Part shown: positions 53,256 to 62,908 of the stretch, piece by piece | Layout of the letters: each line of letters opens with the position of its first letter | Position numbering within the stretch: position 1 is the first letter of the stretch | Origin: Streptomyces sp. Ru62 | Lineage (GTDB): Bacteria > Actinomycetota > Actinomycetes > Streptomycetales > Streptomycetaceae | Direction of reading: 5' to 3' | Assembly: GCF_002920615.1 (NCBI RefSeq) | Contig: NZ_PQSU01000008.1 | Coordinates: forward strand, 124,001 to 188,000 | DNA: 64,000 bases | Program-made: the position numbers and the translations under genes | Notes under the pieces: generated by a model | What the model saw: only the letters and a program-made list of their open reading frames with translations | What the model was told of the DNA's origin: nothing | Database searches by the model: none

Positions 53256-54500
53256 TCATGCGTCGGGCCTCACACCTCGCCCCCCGGCCGCCGCACGTGG
53301 TGTGCGCGATGCCGTCCGGTCCCACCAGGCCGGAACGAGGGCTGTCAGCATCAACAGCGCGGTCAGGACGAATGCCCAGGGGTAGCCGGTCGAACCGGCC
53401 ACCAGGCCGAAACCGACCGCACCGACGCCCATGCCGGCGTCGTAGGCGACATTCCACAGGGCGCTCACCGTCCCGTACCCGGAGGCGGGGACCCGGGAGT
53501 ACATCAGCGTGATGGTTGCGCTCTGGGAGATGCCGAAGCCGGCTCCGAAGATGGCCGCACCCACGACGACCGCGACGGGGACGCCAGTGAGGGCAACGAC
53601 GAGGATGCCGGCGGCCGACGTGATCAGTCCCGGCACGACCAGCCCGGCGGCTCCACGCCGGTCGGCGCGCCGACCGGCGAACCAACGGGACGCGGTCGCG
53701 GCGGCCGGTTGCACGAACAGCGCTGCGGCGACCACGCCGGAACAGCCTGGCGCCACCGCCAGCGGCAGAAAGGTGACGACGATCCCCGCGCCCACCGCGG
53801 TTGCCGCGAACACGACCGTCGGACGGCCGAGCGGCCCGGAACGAGCCCCGGCGAAGAGCCCCAGGGGCGGCCCCGACACCGCTTCCCGGCCGGGCAGCCC
53901 CGGGACGGCGGCGATGGAGACCAGGCCGATCAGTGCCGCAGCCACGTAGACGGGCCCGTATCCCGCGTTCGAAGCCAGCCAGGTTCCGAGCGGCAGACCC
54001 ACCAGTGAGGGCACACCGGCCATGACGCCGATCAGGGCCAGCCCCTCGCCACGGCGTTCGGGCGGGATCAGCGACGCCGTCAGCGCCCCACCCGCCACCA
54101 AGGTGAACGCGAAACCGAGCCCCCGGACGAAACACACCGCCACGATGCACACCATGCTGCGCGACACGGTCAGGGCCAGCGCAGGAGCACCCAGCAACAA
54201 CAGCCCCGCCCCCAGCAGCACCCGGTAGCCACAGTGTGCGGCCAGCCATGGGGACATCAGCTCGCCGGCCACCGTGGCCAGCATCAGCACACCCGTGACC
54301 AGACCCGCCTTGTCGCTGCCCCCGCCCGGCAGGCCCTGCGCGTACGCCGGGACGACTGACAGCAGCAGATAGAAGCTCGCCGAGGAGCTGACGACCGTCA
54401 CAAAGCGCAGTAGCAGCGCCCGGGTCACCAAACGCGGCCGCGCCTCAGCAACTTCCTCTCGGTCACGGTCACGGTATTCAGGATCGACGGAGGAGGCCAT
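53256..54500 (-). CDS. MFS transporter (12-TM)
   Basis: A 414-residue membrane protein with about 12 hydrophobic segments and the first extracytoplasmic loop after SFYLLLSVVPAYAQG. Motif A is weak (SPWLAAHCGYRVLL), and the second half carries [19 protein letters not shown] [14 protein letters not shown] between TM8 and TM9. It resembles sugar/drug exporters of the YfcJ/YhhS group. The substrate is unknown and no resistance genes lie nearby. Confidence 0.88.
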   Translation of the reverse strand: MASSVDPEYRDRDREEVAEARPRLVTRALLLRFVTVVSSSASFYLLLSVVPAYAQGLPGGGSDKAGLVTGVLMLATVAGELMSPWLAAHCGYRVLLGAGLLLLGAPALALTVSRSMVCIVAVCFVRGLGFAFTLVAGGALTASLIPPERRGEGLALIGVMAGVPSLVGLPLGTWLASNAGYGPVYVAAALIGLVSIAAVPGLPGREAVSGPPLGLFAGARSGPLGRPTVVFAATAVGAGIVVTFLPLAVAPGCSGVVAAALFVQPAAATASRWFAGRRADRRGAAGLVVPGLITSAAGILVVALTGVPVAVVVGAAIFGAGFGISQSATITLMYSRVPASGYGTVSALWNVAYDAGMGVGAVGFGLVAGSTGYPWAFVLTALLMLTALVPAWWDRTASRTPRAAAGGRGVRPDA

Positions 54501-54869
54501 GCGGTGAAAGCTAGGGGACGAAACCGCCGTAGGCTCCCCGTTCTCAACCTCTTCAGCGTCCCGGCTCGTCGCTGGAATCTGTGGCCGGCGCCCCCTCGGC
54601 CGCGCGGCCTGGACCCAACGTCGTCACTTCAACCACTCCGAACTGGAGCTCGTCCGACCGCGGAGCCGCGCGATGCTGGATGCCGTACGGCCGTCCCGGC
54701 ACCCGGAGCCGCGCCCGGGGTGGAGCGGGTCGACCTCGCGGCAAGCTGTCTCAATCGGCTGGGTCGCAAGGAGTCCGACACCGCGCTTGATCGGGGACCT
54801 GCCAGCGGACAGACTGCTCTCCATGGGATCGGTAGGCATGGCCACCAGGGTGCAGATCGGGACCCGGCG
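54501..54869. other. Intergenic region without a recognisable gene
   Basis: 369 bases between the divergent MFS and CbrC-like genes. Open frames extend through it but lack start signals and similarity; it should hold both promoters. Confidence 0.5.
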
Positions 54870-55403
54870 ATGAGTGCCGGCCTGCCCTTCTTTCGCTATC
54901 ACCCGGACCCAGTCGCAAGCGGGTCGATCCGGGCGACCCCCGAGACGTGCGCCTGCTGCAAGCGCAACACGGGCTGGATCTACACAGCCACCTTCTACAC
55001 CGCCCAGGACGTCAGCGGCCGCTTCTGCCCGTGGTGCATCGCAGACGGGAGCGCTGCCGAACGCTTCGCGGGTGAATTCACCGACTCCTACGGGCTCGAC
55101 GGTGTCAGCGAGGACGTCTTGCACGAGGTCACCCGCCGCACCCCTGGTTTCCATGCCTGGCAGGATCCGCACTGGCTCGTCCACTGCCAGGACGCGGCCG
55201 CCTTCGTGGGCGAAGTCGGGTACACCGAGCTCGCGGCGCATCCCGAAGCCCTCGACCAACTGCGGGCCGACATGCGCCTCGACGGCTGGCACGACGAAAG
55301 CCACCTTGAACACTTCCTCGCCAACCTGGGCGAAGGGGCGACCGCCATGCTCTTCCGCTGCACCGTCTGCGGCACCCATATCGCCTACGCCGACGCGTCC
55401 TAG
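54870..55403 (+). CDS. CbrC family (UPF0167) protein
   Basis: A 177-residue protein beginning MSAGLPFFRYHPDPVASGSI, the hallmark of the CbrC family. Four Cys in CACCKR, FCPWCIAD and a C-terminal RCTVCGTH could bind zinc. The E. coli homologue cbrC is linked to colicin E2 tolerance, but the biochemical role is not known. ATG 54870 fits the family start; there is no good ribosome site in the preceding bases. Confidence 0.85.
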   Translation: MSAGLPFFRYHPDPVASGSIRATPETCACCKRNTGWIYTATFYTAQDVSGRFCPWCIADGSAAERFAGEFTDSYGLDGVSEDVLHEVTRRTPGFHAWQDPHWLVHCQDAAAFVGEVGYTELAAHPEALDQLRADMRLDGWHDESHLEHFLANLGEGATAMLFRCTVCGTHIAYADAS

Positions 55404-55658
55404 CGACGATCACGCCCTCGCTCGATGACCAACACCACAACGGCATCTGTGCGCAACCTCGGCAGAAACGCAGCCGCGCCCCGCGCCGCCCCGACCACAT
55501 GATCGCCGGCAGACGACCCAGCTTCGACCGCGAGACGCACCGTCGACGCAACACCGTGGAGCGGACGCCAACAGAGGCACGACAAGACCGCCACCTCCTA
55601 CGAAAGTGGCGGTCAGCCTGGCTCGTTCCGGCTCCGGGCGATCGATTAGGTTTGCTCC

Positions 55659-56207
55659 ATGTTCGAAGGAACGCTGGTAAGACTGCGCGCGCTGCGCTCC
55701 GAAGACGCTGAGCACCACGTGCGGTGGCGCAACGACCCAGAGGTGGTGCGCTGGGCGGCCGGCGGTGACCCGTTGTTCGGCCCGGTCACAGCGGAAGCGA
55801 TCCGGCTCGGTTTCGACACCATGCTGCGACTGAACCCCAGGGAGTCGGCCGTGTTCACGGTCGAGGACCTGGCAGACGGGAAGGTGATAGGCATGGCCGA
55901 CTACCGCGACCTGGACCCCTACGTGGGAGTGGCCACCCTGGGAGTCACCATCGGCGAGCGGGAGTTCTGGGGCCGTGGCCACGGCAGTGACGCGCTGCGG
56001 CTGATCGTGGGCCACCTGTTCGGGGCGTACTGCCTGAGCCGGCTGGAGCTGGACACCTGGAGCGGCAACGAGCGTGCCGTGCGCGCCTTCACCAGGCTGG
56101 GCTTCCGCGAAGAAGGCCGCCGCCGGTCGGCTGTGCTGGTGGAGGGGGAGCGCTACGACCGCGTCCTCTTTGGAATGCTGCGCGAGGAGTGGGCGGACCC
56201 CGCGTGA
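55659..56207 (+). CDS. GNAT N-acetyltransferase
   Basis: A 182-residue RimJ/RimL-type acetyltransferase. It has VRLRALRSEDAEHHVRWRND, acetyl-CoA-binding IGEREFWGRGHGSDALRL and the terminal AVRAFTRLGFREEGRRR. No ribosome-binding site precedes ATG 55659. TAGGTT at 55648-55653 could be a -10 element only a few bases upstream, so the message may be leaderless. The substrate is unknown. Confidence 0.88.
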   Translation: MFEGTLVRLRALRSEDAEHHVRWRNDPEVVRWAAGGDPLFGPVTAEAIRLGFDTMLRLNPRESAVFTVEDLADGKVIGMADYRDLDPYVGVATLGVTIGEREFWGRGHGSDALRLIVGHLFGAYCLSRLELDTWSGNERAVRAFTRLGFREEGRRRSAVLVEGERYDRVLFGMLREEWADPA

Positions 56208-56640
56208 CGCCGTACACGCCCTTCAACTGATCACTGTCCAGGCCGGCGACCTCCCCGACCCGCCGACCTTCCGTCCGCCTGTCGGCGAAGAACCGCAGCA
56301 CCCGGCCCCCCGCGAAGGTGCTCGCCATGGGTGGACGGCCTGGAACAGCCGCTGCAGCTAATCGGCATCGCCCTCCGCAGACCTCACCGTCCGCGAGAAG
56401 CGACTCCCGCCTCCTCCTCGACCCTCGGCAGACCGGACGTGGACAGAACCAGCCCCGCTACCGACACATGCACCTCCAGGCCACCTCATTCGCCGATCCG
56501 GTGCCAGCAGCCGAGCTGAGTGCACAGGCAGGAGCCGTGTAGATCAGCCCAGTTCGATACGAACGGGGTACAGGTAGCCCCCGTATGCGTCAACCGGCCT
56601 CCCGGATGGTGGTGGCCGAGAAGATCCGCAAAGGTGAAGG
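56208..56640. other. Region without a recognisable gene
   Basis: About 430 bases between the acetyltransferase gene and the operator-like repeats upstream of the hydrolase gene. Open frames on either strand are short with no family similarity. Confidence 0.5.
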
Positions 56641-56680
56641 GGCTCTGCACACGTACAGATAGGCTCTGCACACGTACAGA
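56641..56680. promoter_or_regulatory. Two tandem 19-base operator-like repeats
   Basis: GGCTCTGCACACGTACAGA occurs at 56641-56659 and again at 56662-56680, a 21-base (two-turn) period. Each copy has TCTG...CAGA inverted ends. They stop two bases before the Shine-Dalgarno (GAGGAGG) of the alpha/beta hydrolase gene, so a protein bound here would block transcription or initiation. Confidence 0.6.
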
Positions 56681-56694
56681 CGAGGAGGCTTGCC

Positions 56695-57936
56695 ATGCAG
56701 ACTCGCCGCGCCGTCGTGCTGTCGGCTGTTGCCGCCGTCACCCTGTCCGCCGTCTCCGCACGAACAGCTTCCGCTGCGCCGCGCGAGGCCGGGCTTGTGC
56801 GGCTGAGACTGCCCGCACTCAGTGGGCCGTTCCCCGTGGGCACGATCTCACTGCGCCTCGTCGATGCCTCACGCCCCGACCCCTGGATGACCTCCCAGCC
56901 GTACCGCGAGCTCATGATCGGCATCCGCTATCCGGCTCGCGCCGTCGGCGCGTACCCGACCGCACCGCAGATGCTCCCCGGGGAAGCCGCCGGGTTCGCC
57001 GCTTTGAACAACTTCTCCGGTGTGCCCGGCGATGAGGTCGACTGGTCGGCCACTCGCACGCACGCTCATGAAGGCGCCCCGGCCGACCGGGACGGAGGCC
57101 CGTACCCGGTGGTCTTCTACTCACCCGGTGCCGGAGACCCGCGTTCCCTGGGTACCACGCTCTGCGACGACCTTGCCTCCCGGGGCTACGTCGTGGTGAC
57201 ACTCGACCACACCTACGACGCCACGGCTGTTCAGTTCCCCGGCGGTCGCGTCGAAAGCACCGTTCTTCCCGCGGAGTTCGCCAAGGCGTACCCGGACCTT
57301 GACCGCATCACCGCGCTCTTGCAAAAGACGCTGGCCGTACGAGTGGCCGACACCCGCTTCGTCCTCGACGCACTGCCCAGTGCGCTGCCCCGGCATCTGC
57401 GCGGCACGCTGGACCTGGACCACGTCGGCATGTTCGGCCAGTCCGCAGGAGGCTTCACCGCCTTGCAGGCGATGCACGACGACCCACGCATCGCAGCAGC
57501 AGCCGACTTCGACGGCGTTCTCGCATACGTCCAGGACGACAGCACCCCCGGCAACCTCTCCACCGTCGCCGCCAACGGCCTCGACCGCCCGTTCCTGCTG
57601 ATCGGCAAGGAAGGCAACGACTGCGGCACTGTGCCGTCCTGGGACTCCCTGTGGCGGCACAGTCACGGCTGGCACCGGGGCCTGACCCTGCAGGGCGCAG
57701 GGCACGCGACCTACACCGACGCGGAGGCAGTCATCCCGCAGATCGCCCACCGGCTCGGCCTCCCCCGGAAGACTGTCGTCGAGAACATCGGCACCATCGC
57801 GCCGAGGCGCGCGATCAGCGCCCAACGGACCTACCTCGCTGCCTTCTTCGACCGCTGGCTGCGCGGCCGGGACGACCAAGGTCTGTTCGACGGGCGGTCC
57901 GACCGCTACCCGGAAGTGCGCCTCTTCTCCCGATGA
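56695..57936 (+). CDS. Secreted alpha/beta hydrolase (PAF-acetylhydrolase-like)
   Basis: A 413-residue protein with an N-terminal signal (twin Arg followed by VVLSAVAAVTLSAVSARTASA) and an alpha/beta hydrolase domain. The nucleophile elbow is VGMFGQSAGGFTAL (Ser near residue 248), VFYSPGAGDPRS holds the oxyanion region, and LQGAGHATYTD has the catalytic His. This matches platelet-activating-factor acetylhydrolase-like lipases/esterases. ATG 56695 follows GAGGAGG by 6 bases. Tandem operator-like repeats lie directly upstream. Confidence 0.88.
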   Translation: MQTRRAVVLSAVAAVTLSAVSARTASAAPREAGLVRLRLPALSGPFPVGTISLRLVDASRPDPWMTSQPYRELMIGIRYPARAVGAYPTAPQMLPGEAAGFAALNNFSGVPGDEVDWSATRTHAHEGAPADRDGGPYPVVFYSPGAGDPRSLGTTLCDDLASRGYVVVTLDHTYDATAVQFPGGRVESTVLPAEFAKAYPDLDRITALLQKTLAVRVADTRFVLDALPSALPRHLRGTLDLDHVGMFGQSAGGFTALQAMHDDPRIAAAADFDGVLAYVQDDSTPGNLSTVAANGLDRPFLLIGKEGNDCGTVPSWDSLWRHSHGWHRGLTLQGAGHATYTDAEAVIPQIAHRLGLPRKTVVENIGTIAPRRAISAQRTYLAAFFDRWLRGRDDQGLFDGRSDRYPEVRLFSR

Positions 57937-58132
57937 CCAGTGGTCGAGGAGCAGGGCGTGGGCGAAACTCCACCACACGGCCCCACCGCATGCTCCTGGA
58001 CACCGCTCGCGGCCACACGGGCACGGCCACGTCACGTGGCCGCCGTGACGCACGCGGGACAGCGCGGCGCGGCCGCGCCGAACGGTCAGTCACACGTGTG
58101 CCGGGCACGGCCGGGCCCCGGCCAACAGCACA

Positions 58133-58534
58133 TCAGTGGGTCAACAGGACCGCGGCGGCCAGCATGACCAGCACGGAGACACCGCAGAACGCCAGGTGTG
58201 AGCGCGGATAGTCGTATCGCTCGCGCGTCACCCCTTCGTTGATCTCGTGCGCCCACACCGCGAACAGCTTGCGAGTCGGGTACATGCCGATCGTCAGCCC
58301 GAGGAGCGCGAACGAGCACAGGACGAGCATGTCTGCCAGGTCGAAGCCGCGCCAGGATCCGAAGCTCACCGCTCCAACACCGCACACCACCCAGATGAAG
58401 GGATAAACCCTCCAGAACCTCTGGATGGGTATCCATTTCGCCATGGCGGAGCAGTGGATCACCAGTGCGGCGACAGCCAACAGCCACGGCCCATCCGTGG
58501 TAACCGACGTGAACACGGACTCCCCCTGAGTCAT
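58133..58534 (-). CDS. Small integral membrane protein, four TM segments
   Basis: A 133-residue protein with hydrophobic stretches around residues 15-31, 43-60, 68-86 and 114-131. It contains conserved-looking IQRFWRVYPFIWV and LFAVWAHEINEG. No family is recognised. The ribosome site before ATG 58534 is weak. It is convergent with the hydrolase gene; no partner gene is adjacent. Confidence 0.65.
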   Translation of the reverse strand: MTQGESVFTSVTTDGPWLLAVAALVIHCSAMAKWIPIQRFWRVYPFIWVVCGVGAVSFGSWRGFDLADMLVLCSFALLGLTIGMYPTRKLFAVWAHEINEGVTRERYDYPRSHLAFCGVSVLVMLAAAVLLTH

Positions 58535-58737
58535 CTTGAACCCGCAAAGACTAGCAGCGAGGTGAGAGGAAGCTCGTCGGTCGGCGCCGGCGGTGCCGTC
58601 GGCCAGCCCCGCCGCTTAGCTGCCGGGCCTACGGTGGTCGCCGTGGCCGGTGAGGGGCGGCCAGGCCGCCGGGGCGTCGAGAAGGGGACCGGATATGACT
58701 CGTCACATCCCCTTGACGACCACGACCCTCGCCAGAC

Positions 58738-59005
58738 ATGAAGCAGCGTCGGCAGAAGAAACTCTCCCGCGACCTCCTCGAAGCAACTCTGCTTGCTCCT
58801 AAAGGCGGGTGCCTCCCCTGACACTGAGAGCAGGGGAGCGTGGCTCGGAGGGGACACCCTTGTGCGCGGCCGCGTGCTGGGGACACACCGAGACGGTGCG
58901 TGAACTGTTGAGTCGGGGGGCCGACCCGAACCTACGCGAAGACTACGGTACGGGCTGGTCGCCCTTGGAATGGGCGACCAACGGTCCTTTGACGAATAGG
59001 CCCGA
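58738..59005 (+). pseudogene. Ankyrin-repeat protein remnant
   Basis: ATG 58738 begins MKQRRQKKLSRDLLEATLLA and runs into a stop at about 58821. In another frame GTPLCAAACWGHTETVRELL, SRGADPNLRED and SPLEWATNG form one and a half ankyrin repeats, after which the frame runs to a stop near 59005 with no repeat structure. Comparison with the repeat layout suggests an internal deletion and loss of the C-terminal repeats. It ends where the convergent VOC gene ends. Confidence 0.6.
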
Positions 59006-59011
59006 CGTGTC

Positions 59012-59473
59012 TCAGTCGCGCGCATCGAAAGGCCGTCGGATGAACTCCGGCTCGCCGAGCCGGCGTTCCATCTGCTGCGAACTCAGGTCCTCCACTCGGG
59101 TCTGGATCCAGTGCAGGTTCCCCAGTGGATCGCGCACCCGCCCGACCCTGTCACCGAAGAACAGATGCGTGACCTCGGTGACAGAAGTGTCGCCGGCCGC
59201 GACAGCCTGTCGGTGCACCTCGTCGGCGTCCTCGACGTAGAGGCGGAGGAAGCCGGGGGTAGGCGGCCACTCCGGCCGCGCGTCGAACATCATCACCGCC
59301 GAGTCACCGATCCGTACCTCTGCGTGCTCGATGCGTCCGTCCTTGTCGGCGAGACACGCGAGTTCCTCCGCGTCGAACGCCCTCTTCATGAAGTCGATGA
59401 GTTGCACGGCATCGCGAGAGATGATCCAAGGCGTCACGGTCTGGTAGCCGTGCGGAACAGGCTTGACGGACAT
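59012..59473 (-). CDS. PhnB-like VOC-superfamily protein
   Basis: A 153-residue glyoxalase-fold protein of the PhnB/EhpR-like group: YQTVTPWIISRDAVQLIDFM at the start, ERAEVRIGDSAVMMFDARPE-like sequence, FLRLYVEDADEVHRQAVAAG and RVGRVRDPLGNLHWIQTR. It may bind small molecules or act as a hydrolase-like metalloenzyme; the metal ligands are not complete in my reading. ATG 59473 is the family start although the frame is open to 59578. Confidence 0.82.
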   Translation of the reverse strand: MSVKPVPHGYQTVTPWIISRDAVQLIDFMKRAFDAEELACLADKDGRIEHAEVRIGDSAVMMFDARPEWPPTPGFLRLYVEDADEVHRQAVAAGDTSVTEVTHLFFGDRVGRVRDPLGNLHWIQTRVEDLSSQQMERRLGEPEFIRRPFDARD

Positions 59474-59550
59474 GTGGGTAGAAGACGCCCTGACGGATGA
59501 CCACGCAAACCCCCCACCGCAGCCCCCAAATCCAGGACAGAGAGGGCCTT

Positions 59551-60000
59551 TCAAGGCAGATCGGTGCGGCCCAGCCACTTCGGCTTGACTGGCACGCCGT
59601 CGGGGTATCGCTCCTCGGACGGCGAGGCGGACGGCATGATGTCCACGGGCTCAGGCTCGGTGGCCTCGCGTGTATCCATCGACTCCTTCGTGGGCTCGCA
59701 TGCGTTCGTTGGCTTCGCCGGTGCGGCGGTGTCCTCCAGCAACTCCGCGGCCGTGAACCGGGTGCCCGAGGACCGCCAGGCGCCGTCATCGACGACCATC
59801 AGGAAGTCGTCGCCGTCGCGGAAGAGCCGGCGGCGCTTTCGCCTCTTGGGATGATGAGCCAATGCGTGCCGAGCATGCCGTTCCAGCTCCGCCAGAGCTT
59901 CTTCGTACGTACCTTCCACATATGCCAGCACGTGTGTCTCCGTGATGTAGCTGTCCCAGTGCTTCACGTTCGTCTCGCGGATCAGCCCCCAGGTCGCCAT
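59551..60000 (-). CDS. Hypothetical protein
   Basis: A 149-residue protein. The first 95 residues (MATWGLIRETNVKHWDSYIT, TYEEALAELERHARHALAHH, GDDFLMVVDDGAWRSSGTRF) look like a compact alpha-beta domain. The remaining 50 are acidic and Pro-rich. The pattern resembles uncharacterised Streptomyces proteins, and I cannot name a family. ATG 60000 follows a G-rich GGGGG tract. Confidence 0.6.
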   Translation of the reverse strand: MATWGLIRETNVKHWDSYITETHVLAYVEGTYEEALAELERHARHALAHHPKRRKRRRLFRDGDDFLMVVDDGAWRSSGTRFTAAELLEDTAAPAKPTNACEPTKESMDTREATEPEPVDIMPSASPSEERYPDGVPVKPKWLGRTDLP

Positions 60001-60345
60001 CGGCACCCCCTTCCATGGGATCAGTACGAAGCGCGGCGCGTACGTCGGCGTGGGCTGCCGACGTCGCCAAGCCTGTGATGCCCAGGCACGTGGCAGCGAG
60101 AACCAGAGTGGCCCGACGTGATCCCGACAGCCGAAACTTGCCCCGGCCAGCCCTTGGAGCGGCTGTCCCGCAAACCGAACAGGAGGGGGCTCAACGCACT
60201 GACGCAGAGTAAACACGCGGCGCCCTTCACCTCGCATCCGGTGAGGATCCACAGGGGGCTCAGGCGGAGTGCCACGCATGCTGTTTCGTTGCGCCAAAAT
60301 CCGGAGAGGACGGCAAGCGCCCCCACCCGCAAGTCGCCCCCGCAC
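60001..60345. other. Intergenic region without a recognisable gene
   Basis: About 345 bases upstream of the hypothetical protein gene. It may contain the start of the decayed AraC-type gene that follows but shows no clear coding signal of its own. Confidence 0.4.
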
Positions 60346-60848
60346 TGGCTCACGCCTCCGACGAACGGCAAGCCGGACACCCTGCGAGCAGCATCCCGCA
60401 GTGTCGCCACCGGCAACTTCGCGACCATCCGTCGTACGCCGGAACTCGTCCGGCGGTCCGACCCTCGGCTCTACACGCTGATCCTGCCGCTCAGAGGCCA
60501 AAGCGGGGTTGCCCAAGCTGACGCAGCACTCCTCGAACTGCTGACCGCGCTGTTCGCCCACCACCTCGACGCGGACGACAGCAGCGCGCCCAACAGTGCG
60601 CGGCACGCTCTGGTCCTGCGGATCCAGGCATTCATCCGGCAGTACCTGCGAGATCCCCAACTGACCCCGCCGGCCATCGCCGCCGCACACCACATCTCCG
60701 TCAGCTACCTGCACCGTGGATTGCCTCTCGCTGGGCCTTCTCCCGAGCCGCCGACTTCAGCCGTGCGTTCCGCAACGCCTATGGCGTACCACCAAGGGAC
60801 TACCGGGACCACGCCTCAACCCAGCTCTCCCTGCCTCCCGCTCCCTGA
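60346..60848 (+). pseudogene. AraC-family regulator remnant
   Basis: RSVATGNFATIRRTPELVRR and LYTLILPLRGQSG are pieces of an AraC sensor domain. HALVLRIQAFIRQYLRDPQL, PPAIAAAHHISVSYLHR is the first HTH. The frame then shifts, and WAFSRAADFSRAFRNAYGVP with RDYRDHA, the last part of the second HTH, is in another frame ending at TGA 60846-60848. Segments between sensor domain and first HTH, and between the two HTHs, are missing, so at least two deletions have occurred. Confidence 0.7.
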
Positions 60849-61192
60849 CACCCCGCGGCAGAACACGACCCCGGGGGGAGCAGCGACGTTCACCAACCCA
60901 GCGCGCTGCGCCCGAGTCCGCCGGGAGGCGTGAGCGGGCGGTGGAGTGAGGGGAGGATCGGTCAGCGTTCGGCCGTACCAGGACAACACCTCTCGCCACT
61001 CACCCGCAGCCCATGCTGCACATTCCACGTCCACGCCGCCCCCTGCTCTCCGTTCAACCCGGCCGGTCATCCAGCCGACAGGAGCCCTCTGAGGCTGCCG
61101 ATGGGTGCTGGGGTGTGTTGCCGGATGTGAGCGCCTGTGCGCCCCACCTGCACTCTGCCCGAGTCCCGCAGGTTCGGCGCACGGTCGACCGC
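60849..61192. other. Intergenic region without a recognisable gene
   Basis: About 345 bases between the AraC remnant and the small Cys protein gene. Nothing recognisable on either strand. Confidence 0.45.
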
Positions 61193-61420
61193 ATGGGGGC
61201 TACCAGTGAGCTGGAGTGCGTGGGTCGCGGTGATGGCAGCGGCTGCCCGCACGGGGCCGTACTGACGATCGACGCGAGGATCCCGGTGTACCGGTGCGAT
61301 GACTGCCGGTACTACTGGGAGCTGGATGAGACGGAGCCGGGGCGCCGGGCGGAAGCGGATGATGCGCTGACCCGGCCGCTGGGGGATCCGGGAGAGGCCG
61401 GCCAGGGATCGGCGGCGTAG
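61193..61420 (+). CDS. Small Cys-containing protein (zinc-ribbon-like)
   Basis: A 75-residue acidic protein: SELECVGRGDGSGCPHGAV, then PVYRCDDCRYYWELDE. Five Cys (near residues 9, 18, 35, 38) in a CxnCPxG...CxxC pattern could hold a zinc, resembling short rubredoxin-like/zinc-ribbon proteins. No good ribosome-binding site is seen upstream of ATG 61193. Confidence 0.55.
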   Translation: MGATSELECVGRGDGSGCPHGAVLTIDARIPVYRCDDCRYYWELDETEPGRRAEADDALTRPLGDPGEAGQGSAA

Positions 61421-61473
61421 TCCGCGCGCGTCATGTTCGTTCAGCCCGTTGCCTGACGAGCCTACGGGGTCGT

Positions 61474-62709
61474 TCAGGGCCTGCGGCCGTGGAAGGTGCG
61501 GCGCAGATCGCTGACCCAAGCGTCGGGGTTCTCCCAGGGGATGAAGTGGCCGCCGTGGTCGTGGGCGTTGACGTTGACGTGGTTGAACCAATCGGCCTGC
61601 GGGCCGTTCTTGAACGCCCGGACGCGCTCGTCGGCGGTGTGGATGCCGGGCGGGTTCTCGTACGTGACGAAGGTGAGGCCGACCGGGGCCTGCACGACCG
61701 GGGTGCGGCCGTGGGCGGGGGACCAGGGATAGCGGTTGGCGTTGGCGTAGTAACGCATCGACGTGGCGATGGAGTTGTTCACCCAGTAGATCGTGGCGTG
61801 GGTGAGCAGGTCGTCCTTGGTGAAGACGGATTCGAGATCGCCGCCGTTGTCGCTCCAGGCGTTCCAGCGCTCCAGCAGCCAGGCGAGCAGCCCGGCGGGT
61901 GAGTCGCTCAGCCCGTGGGCCAGGGTGGCACCGTCGAGCATGTGCACGGCGAGGTGGGACGCGAAGCGGTGGTCCAGCTCGATCATGCGGGCACGCACGT
62001 CGGCGGGCTGGTCGTCGGTGAGGGGCTGATTCCGGGCGAAGTCCCAGGCACGGGGACCGGTGAAGAAGTCGAGCGGCAGCCCGGAGCCGATGTGGATGCC
62101 GTAGAGCTCGTCGGCGTACTTGTGGCCGAGCTGACTGGAGACGACTCCGCCGATGTCGCAACCCCCGGCGGCGTACTTCTCGTAACCCAGGGTCTCGGTC
62201 ATCAGGGTGTGCCAGAGGTCGGACACCTTCCAGAAGTTGACGTCAGGAAAGCCGGTGAGCGGGCCGGGGAAACCGAAGCCGGGAAGGGACGGCACGATGA
62301 CGTCGAACGCGTCGGCGGGGTCACCGCCGAACGCGGCCGGATCGGCGAGCGGGTCGATCACCTTCGACCAGTGCCAGAACGTCCACGGCCAGCCATGGGT
62401 GAGGATCAAGGGGATCGGGCGAGGACCCCGGCCGGGCTTGCGTATGAAGTGCACCGGGACACCGGCGACGCTCACCTCGTAGTGCTCGTACACGTTGATG
62501 GCGGCCTCGGCCTTGCGCCAGTCGTAGCCGTCCCGCCAGTAGGCCACCAGCTCACGGAGACAGCTGTCCGGGACGCCGTACGACCAGTCCTCATTGCCCT
62601 CCTCCAGCGGCGGACGAGTCAGCGTGAGACGGGCGCGCAGGTCATCGAGGACCTCATCGGACACACGGATCGAGGTGGGCTCCAGAGGGAAGGCGCGCGG
62701 GATGGTCAT
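61474..62709 (-). CDS. Epoxide hydrolase (microsomal type, EHN domain)
   Basis: A 411-residue enzyme that opens epoxides to diols. The N-terminal EHN domain (PLEPTSIRVSDEVLDDLRARL) is followed by the alpha/beta hydrolase core: oxyanion motif LTHGWPWTFWHW (about residue 106), nucleophilic Asp in AGGCDIGGVVS, cap-domain Tyr residues and the final His in HDHGGHFIPWENP. No membrane anchor is seen, unlike mammalian forms. ATG 62709 has AAGG nine bases upstream. A run of 20 octamer repeats ends only 39 bases before the start. Confidence 0.92.
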   Translation of the reverse strand: MTIPRAFPLEPTSIRVSDEVLDDLRARLTLTRPPLEEGNEDWSYGVPDSCLRELVAYWRDGYDWRKAEAAINVYEHYEVSVAGVPVHFIRKPGRGPRPIPLILTHGWPWTFWHWSKVIDPLADPAAFGGDPADAFDVIVPSLPGFGFPGPLTGFPDVNFWKVSDLWHTLMTETLGYEKYAAGGCDIGGVVSSQLGHKYADELYGIHIGSGLPLDFFTGPRAWDFARNQPLTDDQPADVRARMIELDHRFASHLAVHMLDGATLAHGLSDSPAGLLAWLLERWNAWSDNGGDLESVFTKDDLLTHATIYWVNNSIATSMRYYANANRYPWSPAHGRTPVVQAPVGLTFVTYENPPGIHTADERVRAFKNGPQADWFNHVNVNAHDHGGHFIPWENPDAWVSDLRRTFHGRRP

Positions 62710-62748
62710 GGCGTGATGCCTTACTGGATTGGATAAGGGGTAGCGGTG

Positions 62749-62908
62749 CTGTCGGCCTGTCGGCCTGTCGGCCTGTCGGCCTGTCGGCCTGTCGGCCTGT
62801 CGGCCTGTCGGCCTGTCGGCCTGTCGGCCTGTCGGCCTGTCGGCCTGTCGGCCTGTCGGCCTGTCGGCCTGTCGGCCTGTCGGCCTGTCGGCCTGTCGGC
62901 CTGTCGGC
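62749..62908. repeat. Octanucleotide microsatellite, 20 perfect copies
   Basis: CTGTCGGC (GCCGACAG on the other strand) is repeated exactly 20 times without a mismatch, followed by one degenerate copy (CCGTCGGG, 62909-62916). It lies 39 bases upstream of the epoxide hydrolase start. All reverse frames are open through it, encoding the same PTGRQADR repeat, because 8 is not a multiple of 3. Confidence 0.98.

Noticed and set aside
62749..62908. CRISPR-like array
   Set aside because: Uninterrupted 8-base units with no spacers; it is a simple microsatellite.
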